Counted from the stretch's first letter, positions 6,784 through 16,914 are shown. The stretch is 20,190 nt of DNA from JBBRHH01 sp038222915 (GCA_038222915.1 JBBRHH010000037.1:1-20190); one strand, 5' to 3'. Notes: a model not told the origin generated them from the letters alone. Numbers and translations: made by a program.

Positions 6784-8256
6784 ATGGCTGAGATCGACAA
6801 TACATCCGATGATCCGCGTGTACGCCATCCCCTTGTGCTTGGCGGATTGAGTTTTTCCGGGGTGACGGACACGGTATGCAAGGTGGCGGAGCGGCCGACG
6901 ACGATGGCGTGGCGGGTTGCTTTTGCGATTGCGATTTCGTGGCTGAGCATCCTGGGTATCTGCATCGGATATCTGATGACCACGGGCGTTGGCGTGTGGG
7001 GTAACAACCAGCCGGTGAGCTGGGGTTTTCCGATTGTGAACTTCGTGTTCTGGGTCGGTATTGGGCACGCGGGAACGCTGATCTCCGCGATCTTGTTTTT
7101 GTTTCGCCAGCGGTGGCGTACGGGAATTAACCGGTTCGCAGAGGCGATGACGATTTTCGCGGTCATGTGCGCCGGATTGTTTCCGGGCATTCACGTTGGA
7201 CGGGCGTGGCTGGCGTACTGGCTGTTTCCGATTCCGAATCAGATGAACATGTGGCCGCAGTTTCGTTCACCACTGTTGTGGGACGTGTTTGCGGTCAGCA
7301 CGTATGCGACGGTGTCGACGCTGTTCTGGTACATCGGGATGATCCCGGATCTGGCGACGCTTCGGGACCGGGCGACGAGCCGCGTGAAGCAACTGGCGTA
7401 CGGATTGTTTGCGATGGGGTGGACGGGCTCCAGCCGGCACTGGCATCGCTATGAAAAGGCGTATTTGCTGCTGGCCGCGTTGGCGACGCCTCTGGTGTTG
7501 TCGGTGCACTCGGTGGTGTCGTTTGACTTTGCGACGTCGCAGATTCCGGGCTGGCACACGACGATTTTCCCACCGTATTTTGTGGCCGGGGCCGTGTTCG
7601 GCGGGTTTGCGATGGTGCTGACGCTGGCGATTCCGGCGCGGCAGTATTTTGGCTTGAAGGACATCATCACGCTGCTGCACATCGAGAACATGTGCAAGAT
7701 CATGCTGGCGATGGGGCTGGTGGTCTCCTACGCGTACGGGACTGAATTTTTCATGGCGTGGTATAGCGGCCAGCACTATGAGCGGTTTGCGTTCATGAAC
7801 CGTGCGTTTGGGCCGTATGCGTGGTCATTCTGGACGATGATTTTCTGCAACGTGGTTGCGCCGCAGGTTCTGTGGGTGAAGAAGTTCCGCAGCAACCTGG
7901 CAATTGTGTTTGCGGTTTCGATGTTCGCAAATATCGGGATGTGGTTTGAGCGGTTTGAGATCATTATTACGTCGCTGACGCGCGACTTTATGCCGTCGAG
8001 CTGGTGGTCGTTCTGGCCGACGCCGATCGATCTATTGATGCTGGCGGGCAGCTTTGGGTTGTTCTTCACGCTGTTCCTGTTGTTCTGCCGGTTCCTCCCG
8101 GTGGTGGCGATGGCGGAAGTGAAGTCGGTCATGCCGGAAGCTCATGCCCATACGCACGAGCATGATGAAGCGTCTGGCGATGAACACCGGTCTGACTATT
8201 ACCCGGATGAGCATCACAAGCCGATTCGCGGCGGTGAAGCGGCTGTAGCTGGATAG
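6784..8256 (+). CDS. actC: Alternative Complex III subunit ActC, NrfD-like membrane protein
   Basis: ActC is one of the two large NrfD/PsrC-type integral membrane subunits that bind quinol and anchor ActB. The 490-aa protein has about ten hydrophobic helices, beginning near residue 38. It carries family-typical patches such as PGIHVGRAW (about 135-143) and HSVVSFDFA with GWHTTIFPPYF downstream (about 242-268). The ATG is four bases after the actB stop, so translation is probably coupled. The C-terminus after the last helix is His/Asp/Glu-rich (about residues 456-482, eight His in the stretch), a feature repeated in other proteins of this operon. The assignment is firm, although NrfD-family members outside ACIII look similar; the gene order settles it. 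Confidence 0.94.
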   Translation: MAEIDNTSDDPRVRHPLVLGGLSFSGVTDTVCKVAERPTTMAWRVAFAIAISWLSILGICIGYLMTTGVGVWGNNQPVSWGFPIVNFVFWVGIGHAGTLISAILFLFRQRWRTGINRFAEAMTIFAVMCAGLFPGIHVGRAWLAYWLFPIPNQMNMWPQFRSPLLWDVFAVSTYATVSTLFWYIGMIPDLATLRDRATSRVKQLAYGLFAMGWTGSSRHWHRYEKAYLLLAALATPLVLSVHSVVSFDFATSQIPGWHTTIFPPYFVAGAVFGGFAMVLTLAIPARQYFGLKDIITLLHIENMCKIMLAMGLVVSYAYGTEFFMAWYSGQHYERFAFMNRAFGPYAWSFWTMIFCNVVAPQVLWVKKFRSNLAIVFAVSMFANIGMWFERFEIIITSLTRDFMPSSWWSFWPTPIDLLMLAGSFGLFFTLFLLFCRFLPVVAMAEVKSVMPEAHAHTHEHDEASGDEHRSDYYPDEHHKPIRGGEAAVAG

Positions 8257-8278
8257 AACGTTATTTGGATGAACGCCA

Positions 8279-8860
8279 ATGAGCACGGTGCTTGACGAAA
8301 CTGAAGTTGCGACGCCGGTTGCGGTTGAAGAACCGGAACTGGTGGGCCTGTTGGCCGAGTACAAGGACGTGGACGCGATTTTGCGTGCTGCTCGCGGCGT
8401 GCGTAACGCGAAGTTCAAGCGATGGGATGTGCACAGCCCGTTTCCGATTCATGGCATCGACAGCGCCATGGGCGTGAGGCCAACCATTTTGCCGTGGCTG
8501 GTGTTGGGCGGGGGACTTTTTGGGATGTTCGGAGCGCTTTGGATGCAGTGGTTTTGCAATGCACATGACTATGCATTTCCGATCAGCGGCAAGCCGTTCT
8601 GGAGTTTGCCGGCGAATATCCCGGTCATTTTTGAGTCGACCATTTTGCTTGCGTCGTTGACGGCGGTGTTCGGGATGCTGGCGTTGAACCGTTTGCCGAT
8701 GCTTTATAACCCCGTGTTCAAGAGCAGCCGCTTTCGGCGGGCGACGACGGATCGATTTTTCATTGTGATTGATGCCAGCGATCCGGCGTTTGAGGAAGAG
8801 AAAGCGCACAATCTGCTGGTTTCGCTGGGCGCGCTGAATGTGGAAAGGGTGGAGGATTAA
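8279..8860 (+). CDS. actD: Alternative Complex III subunit ActD (DUF3341)
   Basis: The 193-aa product has the ActD/DUF3341 layout. A soluble N-terminal segment contains the SPFPIHGID-type motif (about residues 53-61). Two membrane helices follow (about 69-91 and 113-136), with a WMQWF patch after the first and the conserved NRLP-LYNPVF stretch after the second. A soluble C-terminal tail of about 45 residues completes it. ActD is a peripheral membrane component of ACIII that contacts ActC and ActF; it has no cofactor motif. The ATG lies 22 bases after actC and the stop is three bases before actE, consistent with cotranslation. Confidence 0.93.
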   Translation: MSTVLDETEVATPVAVEEPELVGLLAEYKDVDAILRAARGVRNAKFKRWDVHSPFPIHGIDSAMGVRPTILPWLVLGGGLFGMFGALWMQWFCNAHDYAFPISGKPFWSLPANIPVIFESTILLASLTAVFGMLALNRLPMLYNPVFKSSRFRRATTDRFFIVIDASDPAFEEEKAHNLLVSLGALNVERVED

Positions 8861-8863
8861 CCC

Positions 8864-9607
8864 ATGTCGGAGCGACTCACACCCGAAGGACTGCCTGTAT
8901 TTACGACCGCGGTGAGCGAGCCGGCGCTGCGGAAGCCGCCGTTTGCGTTCATTGCGGTGGGGCTCATCGTGGTGATGGCGACGTTGTTGCCGCTGGTGAT
9001 CCTTGGAAGATCGCGGGTGAGCACTTCGCCTTCGCCGCGGGTGTCGCTGGTGCAGGACATGGGGACGCAGCCCAAATATCGCGAACAGCAGTCGAGCGAG
9101 GTTTTTGCGGATGGCCGGGCGGATCGCCTGCGGATTCCGGGGACGGTGGCTCGGGGGCAACTGGAAGAGAGCGATCATTACTATCGCGGGTTCAGCAGCG
9201 CGAAAGACGCGGACGGCAAGGCGCAGGTGACTTTCTTCGACGCTTTTCCCGCGGAGGCGCCGCTGACTGATGCGCTCGTGAAGCGGGGGCAGGAACGTTT
9301 CAATATTTATTGTTCGGTTTGCCATGGCCATGACGGGTATGGCAACGGGTCGGTGAATGCCCGGGCGGCGGAGCTTGCGAAGCTGCCGGGCGAGAAGATT
9401 TCCTGGGTGCCGGCGGCCTCGCTGCATGCGGACGCGGTCCGGGCGCGGCCTGTCGGGCACATTTACAACACGATTAACGTTGGAATTCGCAGTATGCCCG
9501 GCTACGGCGCGCAGGTGCCGGTTGAAGACCGCTGGGCCATTGTGGCGTATGTACGCGCCTTGCAATTGAGCCAGAACGCGCCGGCGAGCGCCGCCGCGAC
9601 CAAGTAG
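8864..9607 (+). CDS. actE: Alternative Complex III subunit ActE, monohaem cytochrome c
   Basis: ActE is the monohaem cytochrome of ACIII. The 247-aa protein has one membrane anchor (about residues 27-48), then the conserved region with QPKYRE and DGRADR (about 69-88) and GTVARG (93-98). Its single haem site is CSVCH (150-154), with Met 211 in RSMPGYG as the likely sixth ligand. It is anchored by a helix rather than by a lipobox cysteine. The ATG is three bases downstream of actD. An Ala-rich tail ends the protein. It is expected to relay electrons between ActA and the oxidase-bound cytochrome c domain encoded downstream in coxB. Confidence 0.95.
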   Translation: MSERLTPEGLPVFTTAVSEPALRKPPFAFIAVGLIVVMATLLPLVILGRSRVSTSPSPRVSLVQDMGTQPKYREQQSSEVFADGRADRLRIPGTVARGQLEESDHYYRGFSSAKDADGKAQVTFFDAFPAEAPLTDALVKRGQERFNIYCSVCHGHDGYGNGSVNARAAELAKLPGEKISWVPAASLHADAVRARPVGHIYNTINVGIRSMPGYGAQVPVEDRWAIVAYVRALQLSQNAPASAAATK

Positions 9608-9616
9608 GTTTGGAGA
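9605..9616 (+). promoter_or_regulatory. Ribosome binding site deciding the actF GTG start
   Basis: GGAGAAG at about 9611-9617 sits six bases before GTG 9623. This is a good Shine-Dalgarno match and supports a non-ATG start for actF, since no nearby ATG is in frame upstream. Confidence 0.6.
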
Positions 9617-9622
9617 AGTATT

Positions 9623-11005
9623 GTGGCAACACATGCACCGAGCAAAACCCCGAGTGACGAGCGCCTGCAATTGGGCGATCGCGCCAAGCCACTGACGACG
9701 ATCGCGATGGTCGCGGGCGTAGTTGGACTGGTTTTGACGATCATCATCGGGTCGATGCAGGGCGATCATTTCCGCCGGTTTTATTTTTCGTACCTGACCA
9801 GCTTCATGTACTTTCTGTCGCTGGGGCTGGGGGCGCTGTTTTTCGTATTGATTCAGTTTCTGGCCCGGGTCGGGTGGAGCGTGAGCGTCCGCCGGATTGC
9901 GGAAGTGATGGCTTCAATTCTCCCCGTGCTGGGCCTGCTCTCGCTGCCGATTTTTGTTTCGGTGGTGACGTTGAAGGGCGACCTTTTTCCGTGGGCGCTG
10001 CCAATGAGCGCGGCGGTGCATGAAGAGGGGCATGCCGAGGCGAAGAAGGGCGCAGAAGCGCCGGCCGTGGACCATGTGAAGAAGGCTGAAGCGGCCAAGG
10101 AAGGACGGACGCTGGACGAAGAGACGCTGGTCAAGCGTGCGTATTTGAACCCTACTTTCTTCGTCATCCGACTGATTTTTTACTTTGTGATTTGGAGCGT
10201 GATCAGCGTCTTTTATCTGAAACAGTCGGGACTGCAGGATTCAACGCGCGATATCGGAATTACGGCCAAGCTTCAGGCGTACAGCGCGCCTTCCCTGATA
10301 CTGCTGGGATTGACGCTGACGGGAGCTGCGTTTGACCTGATCATGTCACTGGATCCGCACTGGTACAGCACGATGTTCGGCGTGTACTACTTTGCGGGGT
10401 CGGCGGTGTCCTTCTTTGCGGTGCTGATCCTCTTTACGTTTCTGCTGCAGCGGGCCGGTTTCCTGAAGCGCAGTATCGACATCGAGCATTATCACGACAT
10501 GGGGAAGTTTCTGTTCGCGTTTACGTTCTTCTGGGGCTACATCGCGTTCAGCCAGTACATGTTGCTGTGGTATGCGAATATCCCGGAAGAAATCGAATGG
10601 TTTGCCCGCCACGGCGCGACCACGGTGAAGGATGTCGTGACCGGCAACGTTCCCCTGCACTATGCGGTGAGCGGTTGGTCGGCGGTGATCGTTGCGCTGC
10701 TGTTCGGGCAGTTGCTGATTCCGTTTGGCGGGCTGCTTTCGCGGCACGTGAAACGCAAAACCGGGGTGCTGGTGTTCTGGGCGGTGTGGATTCTTGTCCT
10801 GCACTTTGTGGATATGTACTGGCTGATCATGCCCCAGTATGCGGAAGGCGACACGAAGTTCAGCGTGTCGTTGATGGATTTCACTGCACTCATCGGAATT
10901 GGCGGCGTATTTGTTTTTGCGTGGCTGCGAACGGCTTCGAAGTACAGCCTGCGTCCGCTGGCCGATCCGCGCTTGTCCGAGGCATTGGCGTTTGAGAACT
11001 TCTAG
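9623..11005 (+). CDS. actF: Alternative Complex III subunit ActF, NrfD-like membrane protein
   Basis: ActF is the second NrfD-type integral subunit of ACIII, paralogous to ActC, with about ten hydrophobic helices. The 460-aa product starts at GTG 9623. A charged loop (about residues 131-170) between helices three and four is rich in Glu, Lys, Ala and His, longer than I would expect, before the conserved KRAYLNPTFF-like segment. Further family-like patches are FDLIMSLDPHWYSTMFGVY (about 233-251) and the WGYIAFSQYMLLWYANIPEE stretch (about 303-322). The stop is nine bases before the next ORF. ActC and ActF together supply the membrane core that may couple quinol oxidation to proton movement. 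Confidence 0.94.
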   Translation: MATHAPSKTPSDERLQLGDRAKPLTTIAMVAGVVGLVLTIIIGSMQGDHFRRFYFSYLTSFMYFLSLGLGALFFVLIQFLARVGWSVSVRRIAEVMASILPVLGLLSLPIFVSVVTLKGDLFPWALPMSAAVHEEGHAEAKKGAEAPAVDHVKKAEAAKEGRTLDEETLVKRAYLNPTFFVIRLIFYFVIWSVISVFYLKQSGLQDSTRDIGITAKLQAYSAPSLILLGLTLTGAAFDLIMSLDPHWYSTMFGVYYFAGSAVSFFAVLILFTFLLQRAGFLKRSIDIEHYHDMGKFLFAFTFFWGYIAFSQYMLLWYANIPEEIEWFARHGATTVKDVVTGNVPLHYAVSGWSAVIVALLFGQLLIPFGGLLSRHVKRKTGVLVFWAVWILVLHFVDMYWLIMPQYAEGDTKFSVSLMDFTALIGIGGVFVFAWLRTASKYSLRPLADPRLSEALAFENF

Positions 11006-11014
11006 AGGTGATTT

Positions 11015-11338
11015 ATGGCTGCGATAAAACAAGAAGCCAACTCAGCGCTGATCATCACCACCGGTGCGATCTCCGGGATTCTGCTGATCGTGGTCATGAT
11101 CGGCACAGAAGCCTGGTTCAGGAACGAAGAGCACCAGGAGCTGGCATTGAAGTGGGATGAAACGCCCAATGCCGCATTGCAGGAGTTGCGGGCGGAGCAG
11201 TTCAAGCGGATTGAAACGCCGCATGTGGATGATGTGACCAAGTTGAAGACGATCGCGATATCGGATGCGATGAAACTGATCGTGGAAGCCAAAGGAAAAC
11301 TACCGGCGACGCAGCCGGCCACAGCGCCTGCGAAGTAA
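11015..11338 (+). CDS. Small single-helix membrane protein of unknown function in the act-cox operon
   Basis: This 107-aa protein has a good ribosome site (AGAGGTG, four bases before the ATG) and sits between actF and sco with gaps of nine and eight bases. It is clearly part of the operon. One hydrophobic helix (about residues 11-31) is followed by a charged, helical, probably periplasmic domain (32-95) and a Pro/Ala/Thr tail. There are no Cys, haem or metal motifs; His 40 and His 70 are the only histidines. I do not recognise the family. The position suggests an accessory subunit of ACIII or of the caa3 oxidase, or an assembly/supercomplex linker; this is inference. Confidence 0.85.
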   Translation: MAAIKQEANSALIITTGAISGILLIVVMIGTEAWFRNEEHQELALKWDETPNAALQELRAEQFKRIETPHVDDVTKLKTIAISDAMKLIVEAKGKLPATQPATAPAK

Positions 11339-11346
11339 TGTGAACC

Positions 11347-12246
11347 ATGCAACTGTCGATTAATCGACATCTTCTTTCGCGAATGACACTGGCATGCCTT
11401 CTGGCGTCGGTGTTGTCGGCCGCGCCGGCGCGGGCGGCGACGACGATCAATCCGGGAGAGTTTGCCGAGGCGACGCCGGACGCGTTGAAGGACATCAACG
11501 TGACGGAGCATTTGAACGCCCAGTTGCCGCTGGATCTGGCGTTTCGCGATGAGGCCGGGAATGACGTTGAGCTTCGGCAATATTTCAGCGGCAAGAAGCC
11601 GGTGATCTTGCAGTTGGGCTACTACGGCTGCCCGATGCTTTGCGGATTGATCACAGAGGGGATGATCAACGCGGTGCGGGACATGAACCTAACTGCGAAG
11701 GACGATTTTGAAGTTGTGTTCGTCAGCATCGACCCCAACGAACATCCGAGCCTGGCACAGTTGAAGAAGCAGGCGTATGTGGCCAAGTACAACCATCCGG
11801 GGACGGAAGCCGGGTGGCATTTCCTGACCGGCAAGCAGTTTTCGATTACCGAACTGACCAAGGCGGTGGGATACAACTACAAATGGGTTGCGAGCGCCCA
11901 GCAATTTTCGCATCCGGCCACATTGATTGTCCTGATGCCCGACGGGCGGGTTTCGCGGTATTTGTATGGCGTGAGGTATGACCCGGCGACGGTTCGGATG
12001 TCGCTGGTGGAAGCGTCCAACGGCAAGATCGGCACGAGCATGGATCAGTTGTTCCTCACGTGCTTTCAGTATGACGGCCGGCAGGGGAAGTATGCCCTTG
12101 CGGCGATGGGATTGATGCGGTTGGGCGGGGTGTTGACGGTTGTAATCGTGACCTTGGTGTTGATCTGGTTGTTCCGCCGCGACCGAAAACGGGCCCGTGC
12201 ATCGGGCGGCTTTAATGTGGTGATGAATCATCCATCCAGCGTGTGA
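11347..12246 (+). CDS. sco: SCO1/SenC-family copper chaperone for CuA assembly
   Basis: SCO proteins are thioredoxin-fold copper-binding proteins that deliver copper to the CuA centre of oxidase subunit II. The 299-aa product has an N-terminal signal peptide (about 1-30, ending ARA) and the copper-binding CPMLC (Cys 95, Cys 99). The third ligand is His 189 in SHPATLIVL. Unlike many SCO proteins, which are anchored at the N-terminus, this one also carries a C-terminal membrane helix (about 254-275) followed by a basic RRDRKRAR stop-transfer. Its place directly before coxB fits the role. Another thiol-disulfide function is possible but less likely. Confidence 0.92.
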   Translation: MQLSINRHLLSRMTLACLLASVLSAAPARAATTINPGEFAEATPDALKDINVTEHLNAQLPLDLAFRDEAGNDVELRQYFSGKKPVILQLGYYGCPMLCGLITEGMINAVRDMNLTAKDDFEVVFVSIDPNEHPSLAQLKKQAYVAKYNHPGTEAGWHFLTGKQFSITELTKAVGYNYKWVASAQQFSHPATLIVLMPDGRVSRYLYGVRYDPATVRMSLVEASNGKIGTSMDQLFLTCFQYDGRQGKYALAAMGLMRLGGVLTVVIVTLVLIWLFRRDRKRARASGGFNVVMNHPSSV

Positions 12247-12259
12247 CGAGAGTGAGACT

Positions 12260-13408
12260 ATGTTGCGATCTGTATTGGCTGAAGTTTATGACCAGACGTT
12301 CTGGCTCCCCAAAGGGGCGTCGACGGTGGCTCCCAGCACCGACTGGCTGTTTAACTTCGTTCTCTGGATCTGCATCTTTTTCTTTCTGCTGATTGCGGTG
12401 TTGACGGTCTATTTTTGCGTGAAGTATCGCCATCGCGAAGGGGTGAAGCAGGAGAGCACGGCCGGGCATAGCACGGCGCTGGAACTGACCTGGACGATTA
12501 TTCCGACGGTGATTGTGCTGGTGATCTTTTACTACGGTTTCCGGCAGTTCATGAATCTGTCGGTGGACCCGCCAAATTCATATGAGATAACGGCGACCGG
12601 GATGATGTGGAACTGGCAGTTCACTTATCCCAATGGATACACGTCACCGGAACTGCATGTCCCGGCCGGTGTGCCGGTGCGGGTGATTCTGGATTCGAAG
12701 GACGTGATTCACAGCCTGTTTGTTCCGGCGTTTCGCGTGAAGAAGGATGTGGTGCCGGGGCGGTATAACCGGTTGTGGTTTCAGGCGGAGAAAGTTCCGG
12801 TCACTGATCCAAAGGATATCGCCGATCCGGATAAATTTGATGTTTACGACCTTTACTGCGCGGCATATTGCGGCACGAACCATTCGACGATGAAGAGCAT
12901 TGCGTGTGTTCATACGCCGGAGAGCTTCAAGGCCTGGCTGACGATTGCATCCAATCCATACCTTGGGCACACGTTGATCGAGGTCGGCGAACTATTTTAC
13001 AAGACTCGCTCCTGCGCGACCTGTCATAGCAATGAGAAGGACAAGATCATCACCGGGCCAAGTTGGCGCGACATGTTTGGATCGCAGATTCCGTTGGCGG
13101 ACGGGACGACGGTTCTGGCCGACGAGGCGTATGTGCGTGAATCGATCTACGTGCCGGGAGCAAAAATCCATCGCAATTTCCCAAACGTGATGCCGAGCCA
13201 GCTGGGGATGATCAGCGATACGGACGTGAACGCGATCATCGCCTACATGAAATCGATCAGCGTGAATTTCAAGGGCGACCTTTCGCAGTTTCAAGTAAAA
13301 GGAACGGCGCCGGAAAAGGGCGCGCCGACGACGATGCCGTTGACGCCGTCCATTTCGCCGCCGGCGACGTCGCCCGCGACTAAAGCGCTGGATAAGAAGT
13401 CTGACTGA
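12260..13408 (+). CDS. coxB: Cytochrome c oxidase subunit II with fused cytochrome c (caa3-type)
   Basis: Subunit II takes electrons at CuA and passes them to subunit I. The 382-aa protein has two N-terminal helices (about 29-54 and 77-97), a cupredoxin domain, and a C-terminal cytochrome c domain with CATCH (252-256) and Met 311 (NVMPS) as likely axial ligand. This fusion defines the caa3 class. CuA ligands are visible at His 151, Cys 200, Cys 204, His 208 and Met 211. The residue usually Glu in the CxExC motif is Ala 202 (CAAYC). In the canonical site the Glu gives a backbone carbonyl to copper and a side chain to a Mg site, so copper binding is plausible but the Mg site may be altered. A Pro/Thr/Ala-rich tail ends the protein. 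Confidence 0.95.
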   Translation: MLRSVLAEVYDQTFWLPKGASTVAPSTDWLFNFVLWICIFFFLLIAVLTVYFCVKYRHREGVKQESTAGHSTALELTWTIIPTVIVLVIFYYGFRQFMNLSVDPPNSYEITATGMMWNWQFTYPNGYTSPELHVPAGVPVRVILDSKDVIHSLFVPAFRVKKDVVPGRYNRLWFQAEKVPVTDPKDIADPDKFDVYDLYCAAYCGTNHSTMKSIACVHTPESFKAWLTIASNPYLGHTLIEVGELFYKTRSCATCHSNEKDKIITGPSWRDMFGSQIPLADGTTVLADEAYVRESIYVPGAKIHRNFPNVMPSQLGMISDTDVNAIIAYMKSISVNFKGDLSQFQVKGTAPEKGAPTTMPLTPSISPPATSPATKALDKKSD

Positions 13409-13437
13409 GATACGAGCTTACGAATCGGAGTAATGGT

Positions 13438-15219
<1,782 letters not shown>

Positions 15220-15228
15220 GATTCGCTA

Positions 15229-16491
15229 ATGAGCAACGCTGAAACGAATGTCGCAGGCACCGCGCTGCTGGATGATCCGCATGCTGAGCATGGCGGCAAC
15301 GGTCATGATCCGAATCTGGCTCATCACTTTGATACACCCGAGCAGCAGTACACGTCGGCGAAGCTGGGGATGTGGATTTTCCTGGGGACCGAACTGCTGA
15401 TGTTCGGCGGGCTTTTCTGCGCCTATTCGGTTTACCGGCACAATCATCCTGAAGTGTTTGTGTATGCGCATAAGTTTTTGGACAAGTGGCTGGGCGCGGT
15501 CAATACGGTTGTTCTTATCACCAGCTCGCTGACGATGGCTTGGGCGGTTCGGGCCTCGCAGATGAACAAGAGCAGGCTGCTGACAGTCCTACTCATCCTG
15601 ACGATCATCGGCGGCTACGGATTCCTTGGCATCAAGAGCATCGAGTATCACCAGAAGTATGAGCACGGATTGTGGTTTGGCGGGTCGAATATCTTCTCGG
15701 AGAGCTACATTGAGAAGGTAGGGCCCAAGGAATTCGAGAAGAGCGTCGAGCATCTCGAGCATACGACGATGGAGCCGAGCCATGCAGGCGGTGAAGCGCA
15801 TGCTGGCGAGGCCCGCGGTGGTGATGCACACAGTGAAGTAATCGGGCAAGCAAATGGGGAAGCGCATGGAGAAGCGGTCGCGGGTCATGAAGCTGTCGCA
15901 GGCGCGGCGGCGACGAGCCAGCCGACGTTGAAGACGGCGGCCGGGTTCAGTGATCCGAATGCCGGATTGCCCGATGAGGCGAAGATCAAGCCGAGCTTTG
16001 AATCGCCGGCGGGTCTTGCGCCCGAGGTTGCGGCGGCCGATCCGCACCATCATCATCTTTCGTTTGAAGAGCTGGCGTTGCGGGACAAGAAGAACCTTGC
16101 GACGTTTTTCAACATTTACTTCTTCATGACTGGGTTGCACGGTGTGCACGTGGTCGTCGGCATGTCGCTGATCTACTGGGTGCTGCTGCGGTCGGTCGGG
16201 CCGCGCGGGCGGCTTTATGTCTGGCCGCTGGGGCTGGCCAGCGTCGGCGTATTCCTGCTCTATCTCATCATCATCACTCACTACATGATGCTTGCCGTCT
16301 GGGGCGGCGCAGTCCTGCTTTTTTCGCTGCTGTGGCTGGTCAGAAACCTCACGATTGCCAACTCAGTTGAAGAGGGGCATGGCGAGTTCAGCCGCGATTA
16401 CTTTACGCCGGTGGATCTGGTCGGCCTTTACTGGCATCTGGTCGACTTGATCTGGATTTTCCTGTTTCCGCTTTTGTACCTGATTCACTAA
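15229..16491 (+). CDS. coxC: Cytochrome c oxidase subunit III, enlarged by two insertions
   Basis: Subunit III is a membrane protein that stabilises subunit I and helps proton uptake. The usual helices are visible at about 44-69 (WIFLGTELLMFGGLF, with the conserved Glu 55), 88-108, 117-136, 290-320 (TGLHGVHVVVG) and 394-419 (LVGLYWHLVDLIWIFLFP). At 420 aa it is about twice the size of compact bacterial subunit III. One insertion (about 145-283) is a His/Ala/Glu/Gly-rich loop with a run of four His at 273-276. A second (about 322-384) carries two extra hydrophobic stretches (329-354, 355-372) between the fourth and last standard helices. The N-terminus is also His-rich. The reading frame is continuous, with no sign of error. 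Confidence 0.93.
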   Translation: MSNAETNVAGTALLDDPHAEHGGNGHDPNLAHHFDTPEQQYTSAKLGMWIFLGTELLMFGGLFCAYSVYRHNHPEVFVYAHKFLDKWLGAVNTVVLITSSLTMAWAVRASQMNKSRLLTVLLILTIIGGYGFLGIKSIEYHQKYEHGLWFGGSNIFSESYIEKVGPKEFEKSVEHLEHTTMEPSHAGGEAHAGEARGGDAHSEVIGQANGEAHGEAVAGHEAVAGAAATSQPTLKTAAGFSDPNAGLPDEAKIKPSFESPAGLAPEVAAADPHHHHLSFEELALRDKKNLATFFNIYFFMTGLHGVHVVVGMSLIYWVLLRSVGPRGRLYVWPLGLASVGVFLLYLIIITHYMMLAVWGGAVLLFSLLWLVRNLTIANSVEEGHGEFSRDYFTPVDLVGLYWHLVDLIWIFLFPLLYLIH

Positions 16492-16509
16492 ACATCAACA
16501 GGCCACGCT

Positions 16510-16914
16510 ATGTCTACAGTTGCACACGCTCATGATTCCCACGCCGCGTCGCACGGAGCAGACGCTCACGACGATGGCAAGCCGCATATCCATGTGACTT
16601 CGCCGTTGTTATTGCTGGGCGTGTTTGGCGCCTTGCTGGTGCTGACCGTTTTGACGGTGGCGGTTACGAGCATCGACCTTGGTCCGCTGAACATCTGGAT
16701 TGCATTGTTCGTCGCGGTGGCGAAGGGCGGGCTGGTGGTGATGTACTTCATGCACCTGCGCTGGGACAGCTATTACAACGGGATCATTTTGATCGTTTCG
16801 TTGTTCTTTATCGCGCTGTTTATCGGCATTGCCATTTTGGACACGAAGGAATATCAGCCCAATATGGAGGCCCCGCACCAGGGCCAGGTCTTGCCGGTCC
16901 AAGATGCCCGCTGA
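16510..16914 (+). CDS. coxD: Cytochrome c oxidase subunit IV (prokaryotic type)
   Basis: This small accessory subunit of caa3-type oxidases has 134 aa. After a His/Asp/Ala-rich N-terminal tail (residues 5-28, eight His) come three membrane helices (about 31-53, 58-79 and 90-111). The family hallmark VVMYFMHLRW at the end of the second helix is present (about 76-85). The stop codon overlaps the next gene's start region by eleven bases. No strong ribosome site is seen before ATG 16510. The role in stability of the oxidase is known for the family. Confidence 0.9.
   Translation: MSTVAHAHDSHAASHGADAHDDGKPHIHVTSPLLLLGVFGALLVLTVLTVAVTSIDLGPLNIWIALFVAVAKGGLVVMYFMHLRWDSYYNGIILIVSLFFIALFIGIAILDTKEYQPNMEAPHQGQVLPVQDAR

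Noticed and set aside
8261..9769. 502-aa open frame on the minus strand opposite actD and actE
   Set aside because: It is Arg/His-rich low-complexity sequence antisense to two firmly identified genes that keep haem and DUF3341 motifs.
16829..16903. N-terminal extension of the second subunit III gene
   Set aside because: It is entirely within coxD in another frame, is basic and hydrophilic, and the ATG at 16904 fits the family N-terminus.
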